Shown in pieces: positions 19,354 through 27,480 of a DNA stretch of 64,000 nucleotides. The notes below the pieces were generated by a model. It was not told where the DNA came from and made no database searches. It was given only the letters and a program-made list of their open reading frames with translations. Numbering within the stretch: the stretch's first letter is position 1; each line of letters starts with the position of its first letter. The translations under genes and the position numbers were made by a program. The DNA comes from Anaerolineales bacterium UBA6055 (lineage in GTDB: Bacteria > Chloroflexota > Anaerolineae > Aggregatilineales > Phototrophicaceae), in assembly GCA_002428985.1 (NCBI GenBank), contig DIYL01000005.1, positions 62,001 to 126,000 on the forward strand, written 5' to 3'.

Positions 19354-20704
19354 ACAAACTTTACTTCGCAGTTTACCTGCGGTTGATACCCTTCTCGCGA
19401 TCGATCCATTACCTGAATATATTGAAACGCATAGCTATGATGTCGTACTAACGGCTGTACGTGATGTACTTGACACGACACGTCGGGATATATTAAGTGA
19501 ATCGCGTGATACAGTCCATCATGATGAACTGGTTGAGCAAGTCATGATGGAAATTGAGCAGACTTTTGCGCCGACGTTACGTGGTGTGATTAATGCAACT
19601 GGTGTCATTGTGCATACCAATTTGGGACGCGCACTTCTATCCGAATCGGCACAGCAAGCTATCGTCGATGTTGCTGGTAATTACAATACGCTGGAGTTCA
19701 ATCTCGCAGACGGCAAACGCGGGAGTCGCTTGGTTCATGCGACGCAGTTACTACGTGACTTAACCGGGGCGGATGCTGCGATTGTTGTGAATAACAATGC
19801 CTCTGCACTGATTATGATTTTATCGGCGTTAGCTAAAGATCATGAGGTTGTTATCTCACGAGGTCAACTGGTCGAGATTGGTGGTGGTTTCCGGATTCCA
19901 GCGATTATGAAGCAAAGTGGCGCGCATCTAGTTGAAGTTGGGACGACCAATCGCACCCGTATTGCTGATTTTGCTGATGCTGTTACTGACCAGACGGCAA
20001 TGTTCTTGCGGGTACATTCATCGAACTTCAAACAAATAGGCTTTACCGAGCAACCGACGCTGGAACAATTGGCGCATACTGCTAGTGAGCATGGTGTTTT
20101 AGCGGTTGATGACCTTGGTAGTGGTACGTTAATTGATACAACTCGCTTTGGTCTGGAGTATGAACCGACGATACAAGATAGCATAAATGCTGGATTTGAT
20201 GTGATTTGTTTCAGCGGGGATAAATTGCTAGGTGGTCCACAGGCAGGCATTATCATCGGTAAACAGAAAGTGATGGATAAACTCAAGAAGCACCCGTTGG
20301 CACGAGCATTACGTGTCGATAAGCTGACATATGCGGCGTTAACTGCCACATTAGAACATTATCGTCGTGATGAAGCCCTCTCACATATTCCCGTTTGGCA
20401 GATGATTTCACAGAACCTTAATCAAATTAGTAACAGAGCTAAACATTGGGCTGAACAAGTTGGTGGTAGAGTAATACAAGGCGAATCGACTGTTGGTGGG
20501 GGCAGTCTGCCCGGAACAACATTACCGACCGCGTTACTCGCACTCGACACATCATCACCTGATGACTTCATGGCAAAATTGCGGTCTGCTGAAATGCCCA
20601 TCATAGCAAGGGTTTCAGCCGGACAAGTTCTATTCGACCCGCGGACTGTTTTGCTGTCGCAAGAGGATACCTTACTCAGTACATTGCATCGTCTCTATTC
20701 ATAG
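19343..20704 (+). CDS. selA: L-seryl-tRNA(Sec) selenium transferase
   Basis: 453 residues, the expected length. SelA is a PLP enzyme that converts Ser-tRNA(Sec) to Sec-tRNA(Sec) with selenophosphate. Hallmarks seen: GVINATGVIVHTNLGRALLS near residue 80-100, the NNNASALIMIL segment, VDDLGSGTL, and the PLP lysine K294 in FSGDKLLGGPQAG, followed by ARALRVDKLTYAAL. The start overlaps the upstream 4-TM gene by 11 nt. No selB, selC, selD or tRNA-Sec is seen in the window, so the rest of the pathway must lie elsewhere if it exists. The following peptidase gene begins 57 nt downstream on the same strand. Confidence 0.95.
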   Translation: MTTKQTLLRSLPAVDTLLAIDPLPEYIETHSYDVVLTAVRDVLDTTRRDILSESRDTVHHDELVEQVMMEIEQTFAPTLRGVINATGVIVHTNLGRALLSESAQQAIVDVAGNYNTLEFNLADGKRGSRLVHATQLLRDLTGADAAIVVNNNASALIMILSALAKDHEVVISRGQLVEIGGGFRIPAIMKQSGAHLVEVGTTNRTRIADFADAVTDQTAMFLRVHSSNFKQIGFTEQPTLEQLAHTASEHGVLAVDDLGSGTLIDTTRFGLEYEPTIQDSINAGFDVICFSGDKLLGGPQAGIIIGKQKVMDKLKKHPLARALRVDKLTYAALTATLEHYRRDEALSHIPVWQMISQNLNQISNRAKHWAEQVGGRVIQGESTVGGGSLPGTTLPTALLALDTSSPDDFMAKLRSAEMPIIARVSAGQVLFDPRTVLLSQEDTLLSTLHRLYS

Positions 20705-20761
20705 TGGCGATGATAACCAACACAAACTTTTCAAGAATTTTACAAAACGAGGAACTATCGT

Positions 20762-22006
20762 ATGAGATCCGATTTAGACCGTTTAATGGAAGAAAATAAT
20801 CTGGATGCCTTTATTGTTGCTGGCGGTGAAGAATTCAACACTGTGCGTTACTACCTGAGCAATGGGGCACATATTACACATGGCACAATTTTTAAAGTGC
20901 GTGGTAAAGATGCTTTGCTAGTCTGTAATCGGATGGAATTAGAAGAGGCACAAAAAAGCGGTTTGCGTGTCGCGACTGATGTTGAACTCGGATATTATGA
21001 TATTTTTGCGAAAGCAGAAGGTAACGCCCAAAAGGCGACAGCATTATTCTGGTCGAAAATCTTATCGGATGAAGGCTTGGACAAGGGGCGCGTTGGCTTG
21101 TATGGAACGTGGCAGGTCAACTTAACAATTGCTCTGTATGATATGCTGTTTGAAGAAGTTGACGAATATGATTTTGTGGCTGAAACAACCCCGACCTTAT
21201 TTGATAAAGCGATGCTCACCAAAGATGCTGATGAAATTAGACGCATCAAATCGGTTGCTGAACGGACAAGCGCAGTCATGCAAGAAGCATGGGATTATAT
21301 CTCCGGTTTGACAGCTGATGGCGATTATCTTGTAAATGAAGATGGTGAAAAAGTAACCATCGGTGATATTAAAATGTTAGTTCGGCGTGAGCTGATGGCG
21401 CGCGGGCTTGAAGATACAGGCATGATCTTTGCACAAGGGCGTGACGCTGGATTCCCACATAGCCGGGGTGAGGCTGATATGCCATTGCAATTGGGTAAGT
21501 CGATTGTGTTCGATTTGTTCCCGCGTGAACTTGGGGGCGGGTATCATCATGATATGACACGGACTTGGTGTATCGGGTATGCGCCGGTTGAAGTGCAAGC
21601 GATTTATGACACAGTGATGGAAGCCTTTGATATTTCCGTTGAAACCTATGGTTTGAATAAACCTACACACTTGATGCAGGAAGCTGTGCTTGATTATTTT
21701 GAGAGTAAGGGACATCCTACAACACGATCTGATCCCAAAACGATGGAAGGATATATCCATAGTTTAGGGCATGGTGTCGGTATTGATATTCATGAACGCC
21801 CATCGATTAGTCATGTGCGCCGTGATGATGTGTTTGAAGTTGGGAATGCTGTAACGATTGAACCCGGTCTCTATTATCCTGACCGTGGCATGGGGGTACG
21901 GGTTGAAGACTTCTTCATTGTGGAAGAAAGCGGTGAACTGATCTCGATTACACCTTTCCGTAAAGACCTCGTTATCCCAATTGACGGTGTGACACGCAGT
22001 GAGTAA
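20762..22006 (+). CDS. M24 family metallopeptidase (Xaa-Pro aminopeptidase-like)
   Basis: 414 residues with the creatinase/prolidase two-domain plan. The N-terminal half is a creatinase-type domain (DLDRLMEENNLDAFIVAGG). The C-terminal pita-bread domain has all five metal ligands in order: D in VFDLFPRE, D in HHDMTRTW, H in SLGHGVGIDIHERP, E in TIEPGLYYP and E in VRVEDFF. It should be an active dinuclear metal enzyme cleaving Xaa-Pro bonds in the cytoplasm. GAGGA lies upstream of the ATG. Its last 8 nt overlap the GTG start of the Nudix gene, so the two are translated together. Confidence 0.93.
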   Translation: MRSDLDRLMEENNLDAFIVAGGEEFNTVRYYLSNGAHITHGTIFKVRGKDALLVCNRMELEEAQKSGLRVATDVELGYYDIFAKAEGNAQKATALFWSKILSDEGLDKGRVGLYGTWQVNLTIALYDMLFEEVDEYDFVAETTPTLFDKAMLTKDADEIRRIKSVAERTSAVMQEAWDYISGLTADGDYLVNEDGEKVTIGDIKMLVRRELMARGLEDTGMIFAQGRDAGFPHSRGEADMPLQLGKSIVFDLFPRELGGGYHHDMTRTWCIGYAPVEVQAIYDTVMEAFDISVETYGLNKPTHLMQEAVLDYFESKGHPTTRSDPKTMEGYIHSLGHGVGIDIHERPSISHVRRDDVFEVGNAVTIEPGLYYPDRGMGVRVEDFFIVEESGELISITPFRKDLVIPIDGVTRSE

Positions 22007-22433
22007 ATATCACCATATTGTGAATGTTGAAGGGGCGATTGTCAAAGATAGTCGCCTCCTGATGGTGATACGTTCGGATAAAGAAGAACACGCTGCAGGA
22101 CTGCTATCATTTATTGGTGGGAAGGTCGAATTTGATGACTTTGCTGATGATCCGGTTGCATCAACGTTGAAGCGCGAGATTCTTGAAGAAGTTGCCGTTG
22201 AAGTCGATCACTTGCGTTATGTGACGAGCTCGGGTTTCTCTGGTGATGATGGTGAGACTGTCGTTAATCTTGTGTACTTGTGCGATTGGCTAGCGGGGGA
22301 GCCACATGCTGTTGACCCTGACGAAGTTGCATCGGTACATTGGATGACAACTGACGATGTGCGTAACCACGAAAAGACGCCGCCGTGGTTACATAACTAT
22401 ATTCAACAAATTGAACCGATGATAAACGAATAG
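21999..22433 (+). CDS. Nudix hydrolase with an extended Nudix box
   Basis: 144 residues from a GTG inside the 3' end of the peptidase gene. The Nudix fold is visible: VNVEGAIVKDSRLLMVIRSD, then GGKVEFDDFADDPVASTLKR with REILEEVAVEV. The REUxEE catalytic part is intact. The stretch between GG and RE is a few residues longer than the canonical Gx5Ex7REUxEExGU, and the last Gly is replaced by Ala. Activity on a nucleoside-diphosphate-linked substrate is expected from the family; the substrate is unknown. Confidence 0.88.
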   Translation: MSKYHHIVNVEGAIVKDSRLLMVIRSDKEEHAAGLLSFIGGKVEFDDFADDPVASTLKREILEEVAVEVDHLRYVTSSGFSGDDGETVVNLVYLCDWLAGEPHAVDPDEVASVHWMTTDDVRNHEKTPPWLHNYIQQIEPMINE

Positions 22434-22470
22434 ATTTATAAATAACGCATCAGAATCCTGACAAAAAACG

Positions 22471-22498
22471 TTGGTTTGTATAGTCAGGGTGTTATACT
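22471..22498 (+). promoter_or_regulatory. Possible promoter of the ferredoxin-NADP reductase gene
   Basis: TTGGTT (22471-22476), 16-nt spacer, TATACT (22493-22498), about 38 nt before the ATG at 22537, which has AGGAG upstream (TTTAGGAGTAC). The -10 is good and the -35 weak. Confidence 0.4.
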
Positions 22499-22536
22499 TG
22501 TGATGTTTTGTACAATCGTTTAGGAGTACTAGCGTA

Positions 22537-23952
22537 ATGACTGATGTAGACAGTGCACCTGCAATTGTTCGTGTCGCAATTATTGGCTCTGGGCCATCCG
22601 GGTTTTATGCGGCAGATCACCTCCTCAAGCAAAAAGACCACAATATTCATGTAGATATGTATGAGCGCCTACCGACGCCATTTGGATTGGTGCGTGGTGG
22701 GGTTGCGCCAGATCATGCAAAGATTAAATCTGTAACAAAGTTGTATACACGTATTGCCGGACATGAGAATTTTACGTTCTATGGCAATGTTGAGTTTGGT
22801 AAAGATGTCACCCGCGCAGACTTAGCCAATCATTATCATGCGATTATTTATGCGGTCGGGGCACAGACCGACAAAAAGCTTGGTATCCCTGGTGAAGACT
22901 TGACCAATAGTTATGCTGCGACCGAATTTGTCGGTTGGTATAACGGACATCCTGATTATCGTCACTATGATTTTGACCTCTCTAATATTAAGCGGGTTGC
23001 TGTGATTGGTGTCGGGAATGTTGCGATGGATGTAACACGGATTCTGGCCCGCACAACTGATGAACTTTATTCGACAGATATTGCCGATTATGCGCTGGAT
23101 GCGCTCAAAGACAGTGCTGTTGAAGAGATTATCGTCCTCGGTCGTCGCGGTCCTGCACAAGCTGCATTCACCAACCCTGAGATTAAAGAACTCGGTGAAA
23201 TGGAAGACGCAGATATTATCATTTCTAAAGCAGATGCGACATTAGATGAGCTCAGTTCGAATGACCTGAAAGAAAACGGGGATCGCTCGGCAGTCAAGAA
23301 TGTTGAGATTTTGCAAGAATATGCTGCGCGTGAATTCAACGGTAAGTCTCGTAAAATTGTGATGCGCTTCCTTGTTTCACCAACAGAAATGATCGGTGAT
23401 GATCATGTAGAAGCGATCAAGATCGTGAACAATGAACTCTATCTGAATGAGCGGGGTACATTGCGTCCGCGTGCGACTGAAAATTTTGAAACACTCCCTG
23501 TGGATATGGTTTTCCGGTCGGTTGGTTATCGGGGTGTGCCGTTACCTGATGTACCATTTTATGATCGCTGGGGGACAATCCCGAATGATAAAGGGCGTGT
23601 TTTCACAGAACATGAAGGCGATGAACAGTCGATTGGCGATTATGTTGTGGGTTGGATTAAACGTGGTCCAAGTGGCATTATCGGTACAAATAAACCCGAT
23701 GCAATTGAATCTGCGAATATGTTTCTCGAAGATTTAGCGGATGGTAACGTGTTGAATCCGACTGATACAAGCGCTGAAACAGTGCAAAATCTGATTGAAT
23801 CGCGTCAGCCACAATATGTCACATTTGCTGATTGGGAACGGTTGGATGAAATGGAACGCCAACGTGGTGAAGAACTTGGTCGTGATCGGGTTAAATTTAC
23901 TGTGATTGATGATATGCTCGATGCGTTAGGTAAGCGCGAAGGCATCAATTAA
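22537..23952 (+). CDS. FprA-type ferredoxin--NADP+ reductase (adrenodoxin reductase family)
   Basis: 471 residues. The FAD-binding motif is AIIGSGPSGFYAADHLL; it is followed by YERLPTPFGLVRGGVAPDHAKIKSV, the signature of the adrenodoxin reductase/FprA family. The NADP-binding motif is VAVIGVGNVAMDVTRIL, and the C-terminal GWIKRGPSGIIGTNK is also diagnostic. The enzyme passes electrons between NADPH and ferredoxin in the cytoplasm. It is a single-gene unit with its own promoter candidate and a hairpin after the stop. Possible partners are ferredoxin-like proteins such as the one encoded at 44-45 kb (pure inference). Confidence 0.93.
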   Translation: MTDVDSAPAIVRVAIIGSGPSGFYAADHLLKQKDHNIHVDMYERLPTPFGLVRGGVAPDHAKIKSVTKLYTRIAGHENFTFYGNVEFGKDVTRADLANHYHAIIYAVGAQTDKKLGIPGEDLTNSYAATEFVGWYNGHPDYRHYDFDLSNIKRVAVIGVGNVAMDVTRILARTTDELYSTDIADYALDALKDSAVEEIIVLGRRGPAQAAFTNPEIKELGEMEDADIIISKADATLDELSSNDLKENGDRSAVKNVEILQEYAAREFNGKSRKIVMRFLVSPTEMIGDDHVEAIKIVNNELYLNERGTLRPRATENFETLPVDMVFRSVGYRGVPLPDVPFYDRWGTIPNDKGRVFTEHEGDEQSIGDYVVGWIKRGPSGIIGTNKPDAIESANMFLEDLADGNVLNPTDTSAETVQNLIESRQPQYVTFADWERLDEMERQRGEELGRDRVKFTVIDDMLDALGKREGIN

Positions 23953-23980
23953 ATAAATAGATAAGGTGGCAACATTATTA

Positions 23981-24019
23981 GACTGTTCTTTTCTTCAGCA
24001 CAATAAGAGGAGAACAGCC
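23981..24019 (+). terminator. Hairpin downstream of the ferredoxin-NADP reductase gene
   Basis: A 14-nt left arm (23981-23994, GACTGTTCTTTTCT) pairs with 24006-24019 (AGAGGAGAACAGCC) with one mismatch and two G-T pairs, over an 11-nt loop. Only a weak T-rich tail follows, so termination is probable rather than certain. Confidence 0.5.
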
Positions 24020-24128
24020 TCGCTTATATTATAGAATATTTAATAATAATTTATTATAAACTTATTTGGTTTTTACATTAATTCATTATATTTACTAAAG
24101 ATGTATATTATCTATGATAGGAAATGTG

Positions 24129-24866
24129 ATGAAAATTGGATTACGGCATAAATTGTTTATTAAAAATACTACACCACCTGATCTTGATAAATTTAATATC
24201 CAAGGATACCAGTTTGATATAAGGAGTACATGGTATCCATTTAGTAGCCCAGATGAAATAGAGATAGACTTCTTACCTGGTATTAGATATGACATGTATA
24301 AGCAAATTCGAGTTACAGAAGAGTCGAAGACGCTATTAAAACAGACAGAACAAAGTCACTCACGTGCATTATCAACTGATACGGAATTGAAACGCATTAC
24401 AACTATGAAACATCAATTTGGGGTACGTCTTACATATAGTAGTGGTCAAAAAGTCGATACAGAGCATTTTTTCCAAGGCAAAGCTGAAGTAGATGCTCGA
24501 AATTTCCTAATTCTTGTGAACTCTTATTTAGGAGCATCTGATCGCCCACAAATTAAACAGATAGTTAATACATTTGATGGGATTTTGCGAATATTTCCAA
24601 CCGTTGATATTAAAACTGGTATTGAAGCCAAAACTGTTTTCGAAAAAGATTTGTTTACAACAAGTTATATGATTGACTTGGAAGACAAATTGAATTTGAT
24701 ACCTAAAATTGTTACCCATTTGGGTGGCCTTTTATCTGATAAACAACAGCAACAATTTGGTAAATTAGTGAACAAAGTTGACTCGATGGTTCCTGATGAT
24801 ATTAGTGTTGGTGAAAAAGCTACCGTACGTATCAAAATTGACGGAGTGAGAAAAAGTATTGGATAA
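24129..24866 (+). CDS. Orphan AT-rich protein of unknown function
   Basis: 245 residues from the ATG at 24129, preferred because AGGAA lies about 7 nt upstream; an in-frame ATG at 24114 would add five residues. No signal peptide, membrane segment or recognisable motif. The N-terminal half is rich in aromatic and charged residues (FNIQGYQFDIRSTWYPF); the rest looks alpha/beta. Its flanks and coding region look clearly more AT-rich than the genes around it, and it is not in an operon. That composition hints at recent arrival by transfer, but no mobility gene or flanking repeat was found. I do not recognise the family. Confidence 0.7.
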   Translation: MKIGLRHKLFIKNTTPPDLDKFNIQGYQFDIRSTWYPFSSPDEIEIDFLPGIRYDMYKQIRVTEESKTLLKQTEQSHSRALSTDTELKRITTMKHQFGVRLTYSSGQKVDTEHFFQGKAEVDARNFLILVNSYLGASDRPQIKQIVNTFDGILRIFPTVDIKTGIEAKTVFEKDLFTTSYMIDLEDKLNLIPKIVTHLGGLLSDKQQQQFGKLVNKVDSMVPDDISVGEKATVRIKIDGVRKSIG

Positions 24867-25000
24867 ACGTCACGTCATAGTTGTGATTAAACACTTTGTT
24901 GTAAATTTTGATTAAGGCAGTTTTAAACGTTTAACTGAGTTTTCAGACACATTGACCAACACAAATTGGATGAATTTGGGGAAATTCGCCAAAAAAGTCC

Positions 25001-25029
25001 TTGACATATGAGCAGAGTGTTTGTATTAT
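25001..25029 (+). promoter_or_regulatory. Near-consensus sigma-70 promoter with no gene behind it
   Basis: TTGACA (25001-25006, perfect -35), 17-nt spacer, TATTAT (25024-25029, 5 of 6 to consensus). It is one of the best promoters in the window and lies in a 376-nt stretch (24867-25242) without a credible gene. Transcription would start near 25036 and meet a hairpin terminator at 25075-25101. Confidence 0.75.
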
Positions 25030-25035
25030 CTAAAT

Positions 25036-25101
25036 ATCAAATTAAATTTCTTAAAAGCAAATTTATTAAACCTCAAACACCCAACGGATGTTGGGTGTTT
25101 T
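25036..25101 (+). ncRNA. Candidate small RNA (about 65 nt)
   Basis: The span between the near-consensus promoter at 25001-25029 and the perfect 11-bp hairpin at 25075-25100. It is AT-rich and single-stranded in look for its first 38 nt, with no ribosome site or likely ORF. A 61-codon frame runs across it from 25021, but that frame begins inside the -10 element and passes through the terminator, so it is not credible. The ends are predicted from signals only. It could instead be a spurious transcript or the leader of something lost. Confidence 0.5.
25075..25101 (+). terminator. Perfect 11-bp hairpin terminator
   Basis: AAACACCCAAC (25075-25085), loop GGAT, GTTGGGTGTTT (25090-25100), then T before GCG. 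The stem is fully paired and ends in a T-run; the A-run on the 5' side would also let it work, less well, from the opposite direction. Confidence 0.75.
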
Positions 25102-25205
25102 GCGTTTAGACTACTATACACAAATTCCTTCAATCAAAACCTTAAAACAACCATTTTGACAAACATAATGTTGCGTCTGAAAGAATTAAACAGCTTGACG
25201 TGTTA

Positions 25206-25230
25206 AGAGGGCAACATCATGTTACCCTCT
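25206..25230 (-). terminator. Possible terminator of the phnDCE-type operon
   Basis: AGAGGG pairs with CCCTCT, and AACAT with ATGTT, one mismatch between, tight centre. It lies 13 nt past the permease stop codon on the minus strand. The T-tail in that direction is poor (TTAACACG), so this is tentative. Confidence 0.4.
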
Positions 25231-25242
25231 AAATTTGATTAC

Positions 25243-27480
25243 TTAGGTGAGTTTTTCGCGGACATAAGCACTGGTGTAATCAAGTAATGAGACAACCAAT
25301 GCGATGGCAAGCACTGCCACACCAGCATCACGATAGCGGAGGAGATTAATCTGCTGTTGGAGGAGCAAACCGATACCACCACCACCGACAAAGCCGATAA
25401 TCGTTGACATACGGACATTAATATCCCAGCGGTACATCGTAAATGCGATATATGGTGGGATAATTTGTGGGATAACAGCATAGATGACGGTTTGTAGCCA
25501 ACTTGCACCTGTTGATTGGATCGCTTCGAGTGGACCGGGGTCGATATTTTCGACTTGCTCGGAATAGAGTTTACCCAATGCGGCGATTGAGTGTAAGGTG
25601 AGTGCGAGAACACCCGCAAATGGACCAATACCAACCCATACAACAAAGACCAACCCCATAATGAGCGGTTCAATCGAACGCACCGTATTGAGAGCAGTAC
25701 GTGAAAGATTGTATAAGGTCGTACCGAGGGGGAAGTTACTGTTCACCCCTACAATTCCACCACCAATTAACCCGAGAACAGCACCGATACTAGCACTGCG
25801 GATCATATATTCGAATATCTCGATACCGAAGAATGATGTCAATGTAGTCGGTGGCAGTGTTCCATCAATCAACGCACGATTAATATTTAGGGTGTTGAAT
25901 GTGAAGACAAACATGACAACCGCACCAATTGCAAATAAAGCCCATTGAGAAATTTGGCGGATGCGCGAAATACGTAATTCTCCAACTGCTTCGGGAATAA
26001 TCCGGCGTGATGCGGCGATTAAGATTTCACCACCTAGAACCGCCGCCATAATTGGGACAAGTAACCCGAGTAATGCTGCTGCCATACCAAGGAAACCAAC
26101 AACAGCAAACAGAATGCTACAGACGAGCATACCTAAAATTGCACCGAGAATGTGTCCGGGGATCTTTGGTAAATTGCGTACAGGTGCTGACAACAGGCTG
26201 GATGCAATATTAGAGACTGTAAACCCGACAACTAAAGCACTGATCACAGGCATAATGAGTTGGATCAATGTTCCGATTGTATTGAGTAATGTGCCAATTG
26301 CTTGTAACCCGTCGGCGATGGCGTTTTGTATCCACTCCGTAGGGTTCAACGGGTAGAATTCTTCGCGGGAAATTTGGAGTTCGGCTAAGAATGCGGGGCG
26401 GACTGATTCCCCAAATACATCAAGTTGACCCGATGCCCAAATTGCGATACCACCGACTGACCCAACAACTAAAATCACGGTTAACGTGATGACAACCGCG
26501 TTAGCAATCGTGCGTCCATAATGTGCCATTGATGTTGTGCTGTTGATATTTTTTGATTTTTCGATTTCTGGCGGATTAAGATAGCGTGTTGCCAGCAATG
26601 CAAAGACGATCATGACGATGGGTAGGATTAAACCAGCTAGGATACCGAATTCTGCACCACTGCCGATACGCAGGGCAAAATCGCCGATGGCTGCGAAGAT
26701 TTGTACACCTAGTAATGCGCCAATGGCGAAGAATAAGAAAGATACCTGTAATTTGCCAACAGTTACTTTAATTGGTCGCATAAGGTTGCGGGCGGCGAAG
26801 AAGCTAAGAAAGCTAGCAATCGGAATCGCGACTGAGGTGGCAAGTAGTGCCATAAAGATCGTCTCGATCATACGCAAGATTGTCTGTTGGCTGATGTCAC
26901 TGAGTTCAATCGGTCCTGTGGGTAAGGCTGCACGAATCGCGACCTGATGCAATTGTCCTTCGGTATTGCGGATGCGTGGGACTTCAATTTGCCCGACAAA
27001 TGCACCGTCACCTGATAACACGATCTCTTCACGCCCGCTGATTAAGTCTTCACGCGGACGACTTTGTCCTTCTGGAGGGAGCCAGCGAATACGGGTATCA
27101 GCGAGGGGTTCAAAGTTGCTGATGGTAATATCCAAAATGTCGCCTGCTTCACCACAATTTGGGCTAATTGCGACAATGCCGCCTGATTCATGTGGTGCTC
27201 CTTCGGGGATGTCAATGTCGGCGCTATCACACTCCATCAAAAACGATGTTGTAATTTCAACCACTTCACGCTCTTGGGTGAACATACGTGGTGATAAGAG
27301 TTCACGTAGCGCATTCCCAACGTTTTCTTGGCGTTGGGCTTCTTGTGGTTTGTCGAGATCAACTTCGGTGACTGTCCAACCATATGCATAAATTACAAAT
27401 CCGATCACGATTGTGATCACAACCAAGAGGCGGATAAGTGCGCTACGCGTGGCTTTTGCGTTATCTTGTTGATTCTCCAT
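25243..27480 (-). CDS. phnE: Phosphonate-type ABC transporter permease with large insertion
   Basis: 745 residues, against roughly 260-300 for a usual PhnE. After one N-terminal TM helix (residues 15-35) comes an outer domain of about 160 residues with an IPT/Ig-like stretch (GGIVAISPNCGEAGDILDIT). The PhnE start block follows (TILRMIETIFMALLATSVAI and SFFAARN, about 200-235). The PhnE end block is near residues 600-745: TVRSIEPLIMGLVFVVWVGI, then the EAA-type loop EAIQSTGASWLQTVIYAVIP and IGFVGGGGIGLLL. Between the two blocks lie about 360 mostly hydrophobic residues with some eight extra TM helices. The frame is continuous and composition even, so this is an architecture, not an assembly fault. 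It should form the channel for the PhnD-like binding protein; the gene overlaps phnC by 1 nt. Confidence 0.85.
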   Translation of the reverse strand: MENQQDNAKATRSALIRLLVVITIVIGFVIYAYGWTVTEVDLDKPQEAQRQENVGNALRELLSPRMFTQEREVVEITTSFLMECDSADIDIPEGAPHESGGIVAISPNCGEAGDILDITISNFEPLADTRIRWLPPEGQSRPREDLISGREEIVLSGDGAFVGQIEVPRIRNTEGQLHQVAIRAALPTGPIELSDISQQTILRMIETIFMALLATSVAIPIASFLSFFAARNLMRPIKVTVGKLQVSFLFFAIGALLGVQIFAAIGDFALRIGSGAEFGILAGLILPIVMIVFALLATRYLNPPEIEKSKNINSTTSMAHYGRTIANAVVITLTVILVVGSVGGIAIWASGQLDVFGESVRPAFLAELQISREEFYPLNPTEWIQNAIADGLQAIGTLLNTIGTLIQLIMPVISALVVGFTVSNIASSLLSAPVRNLPKIPGHILGAILGMLVCSILFAVVGFLGMAAALLGLLVPIMAAVLGGEILIAASRRIIPEAVGELRISRIRQISQWALFAIGAVVMFVFTFNTLNINRALIDGTLPPTTLTSFFGIEIFEYMIRSASIGAVLGLIGGGIVGVNSNFPLGTTLYNLSRTALNTVRSIEPLIMGLVFVVWVGIGPFAGVLALTLHSIAALGKLYSEQVENIDPGPLEAIQSTGASWLQTVIYAVIPQIIPPYIAFTMYRWDINVRMSTIIGFVGGGGIGLLLQQQINLLRYRDAGVAVLAIALVVSLLDYTSAYVREKLT

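Noticed and set aside
25021..25206. 61-codon open frame across the small-RNA candidate
   Set aside because: Begins inside the -10 element, passes through a perfect terminator hairpin and has no ribosome site.
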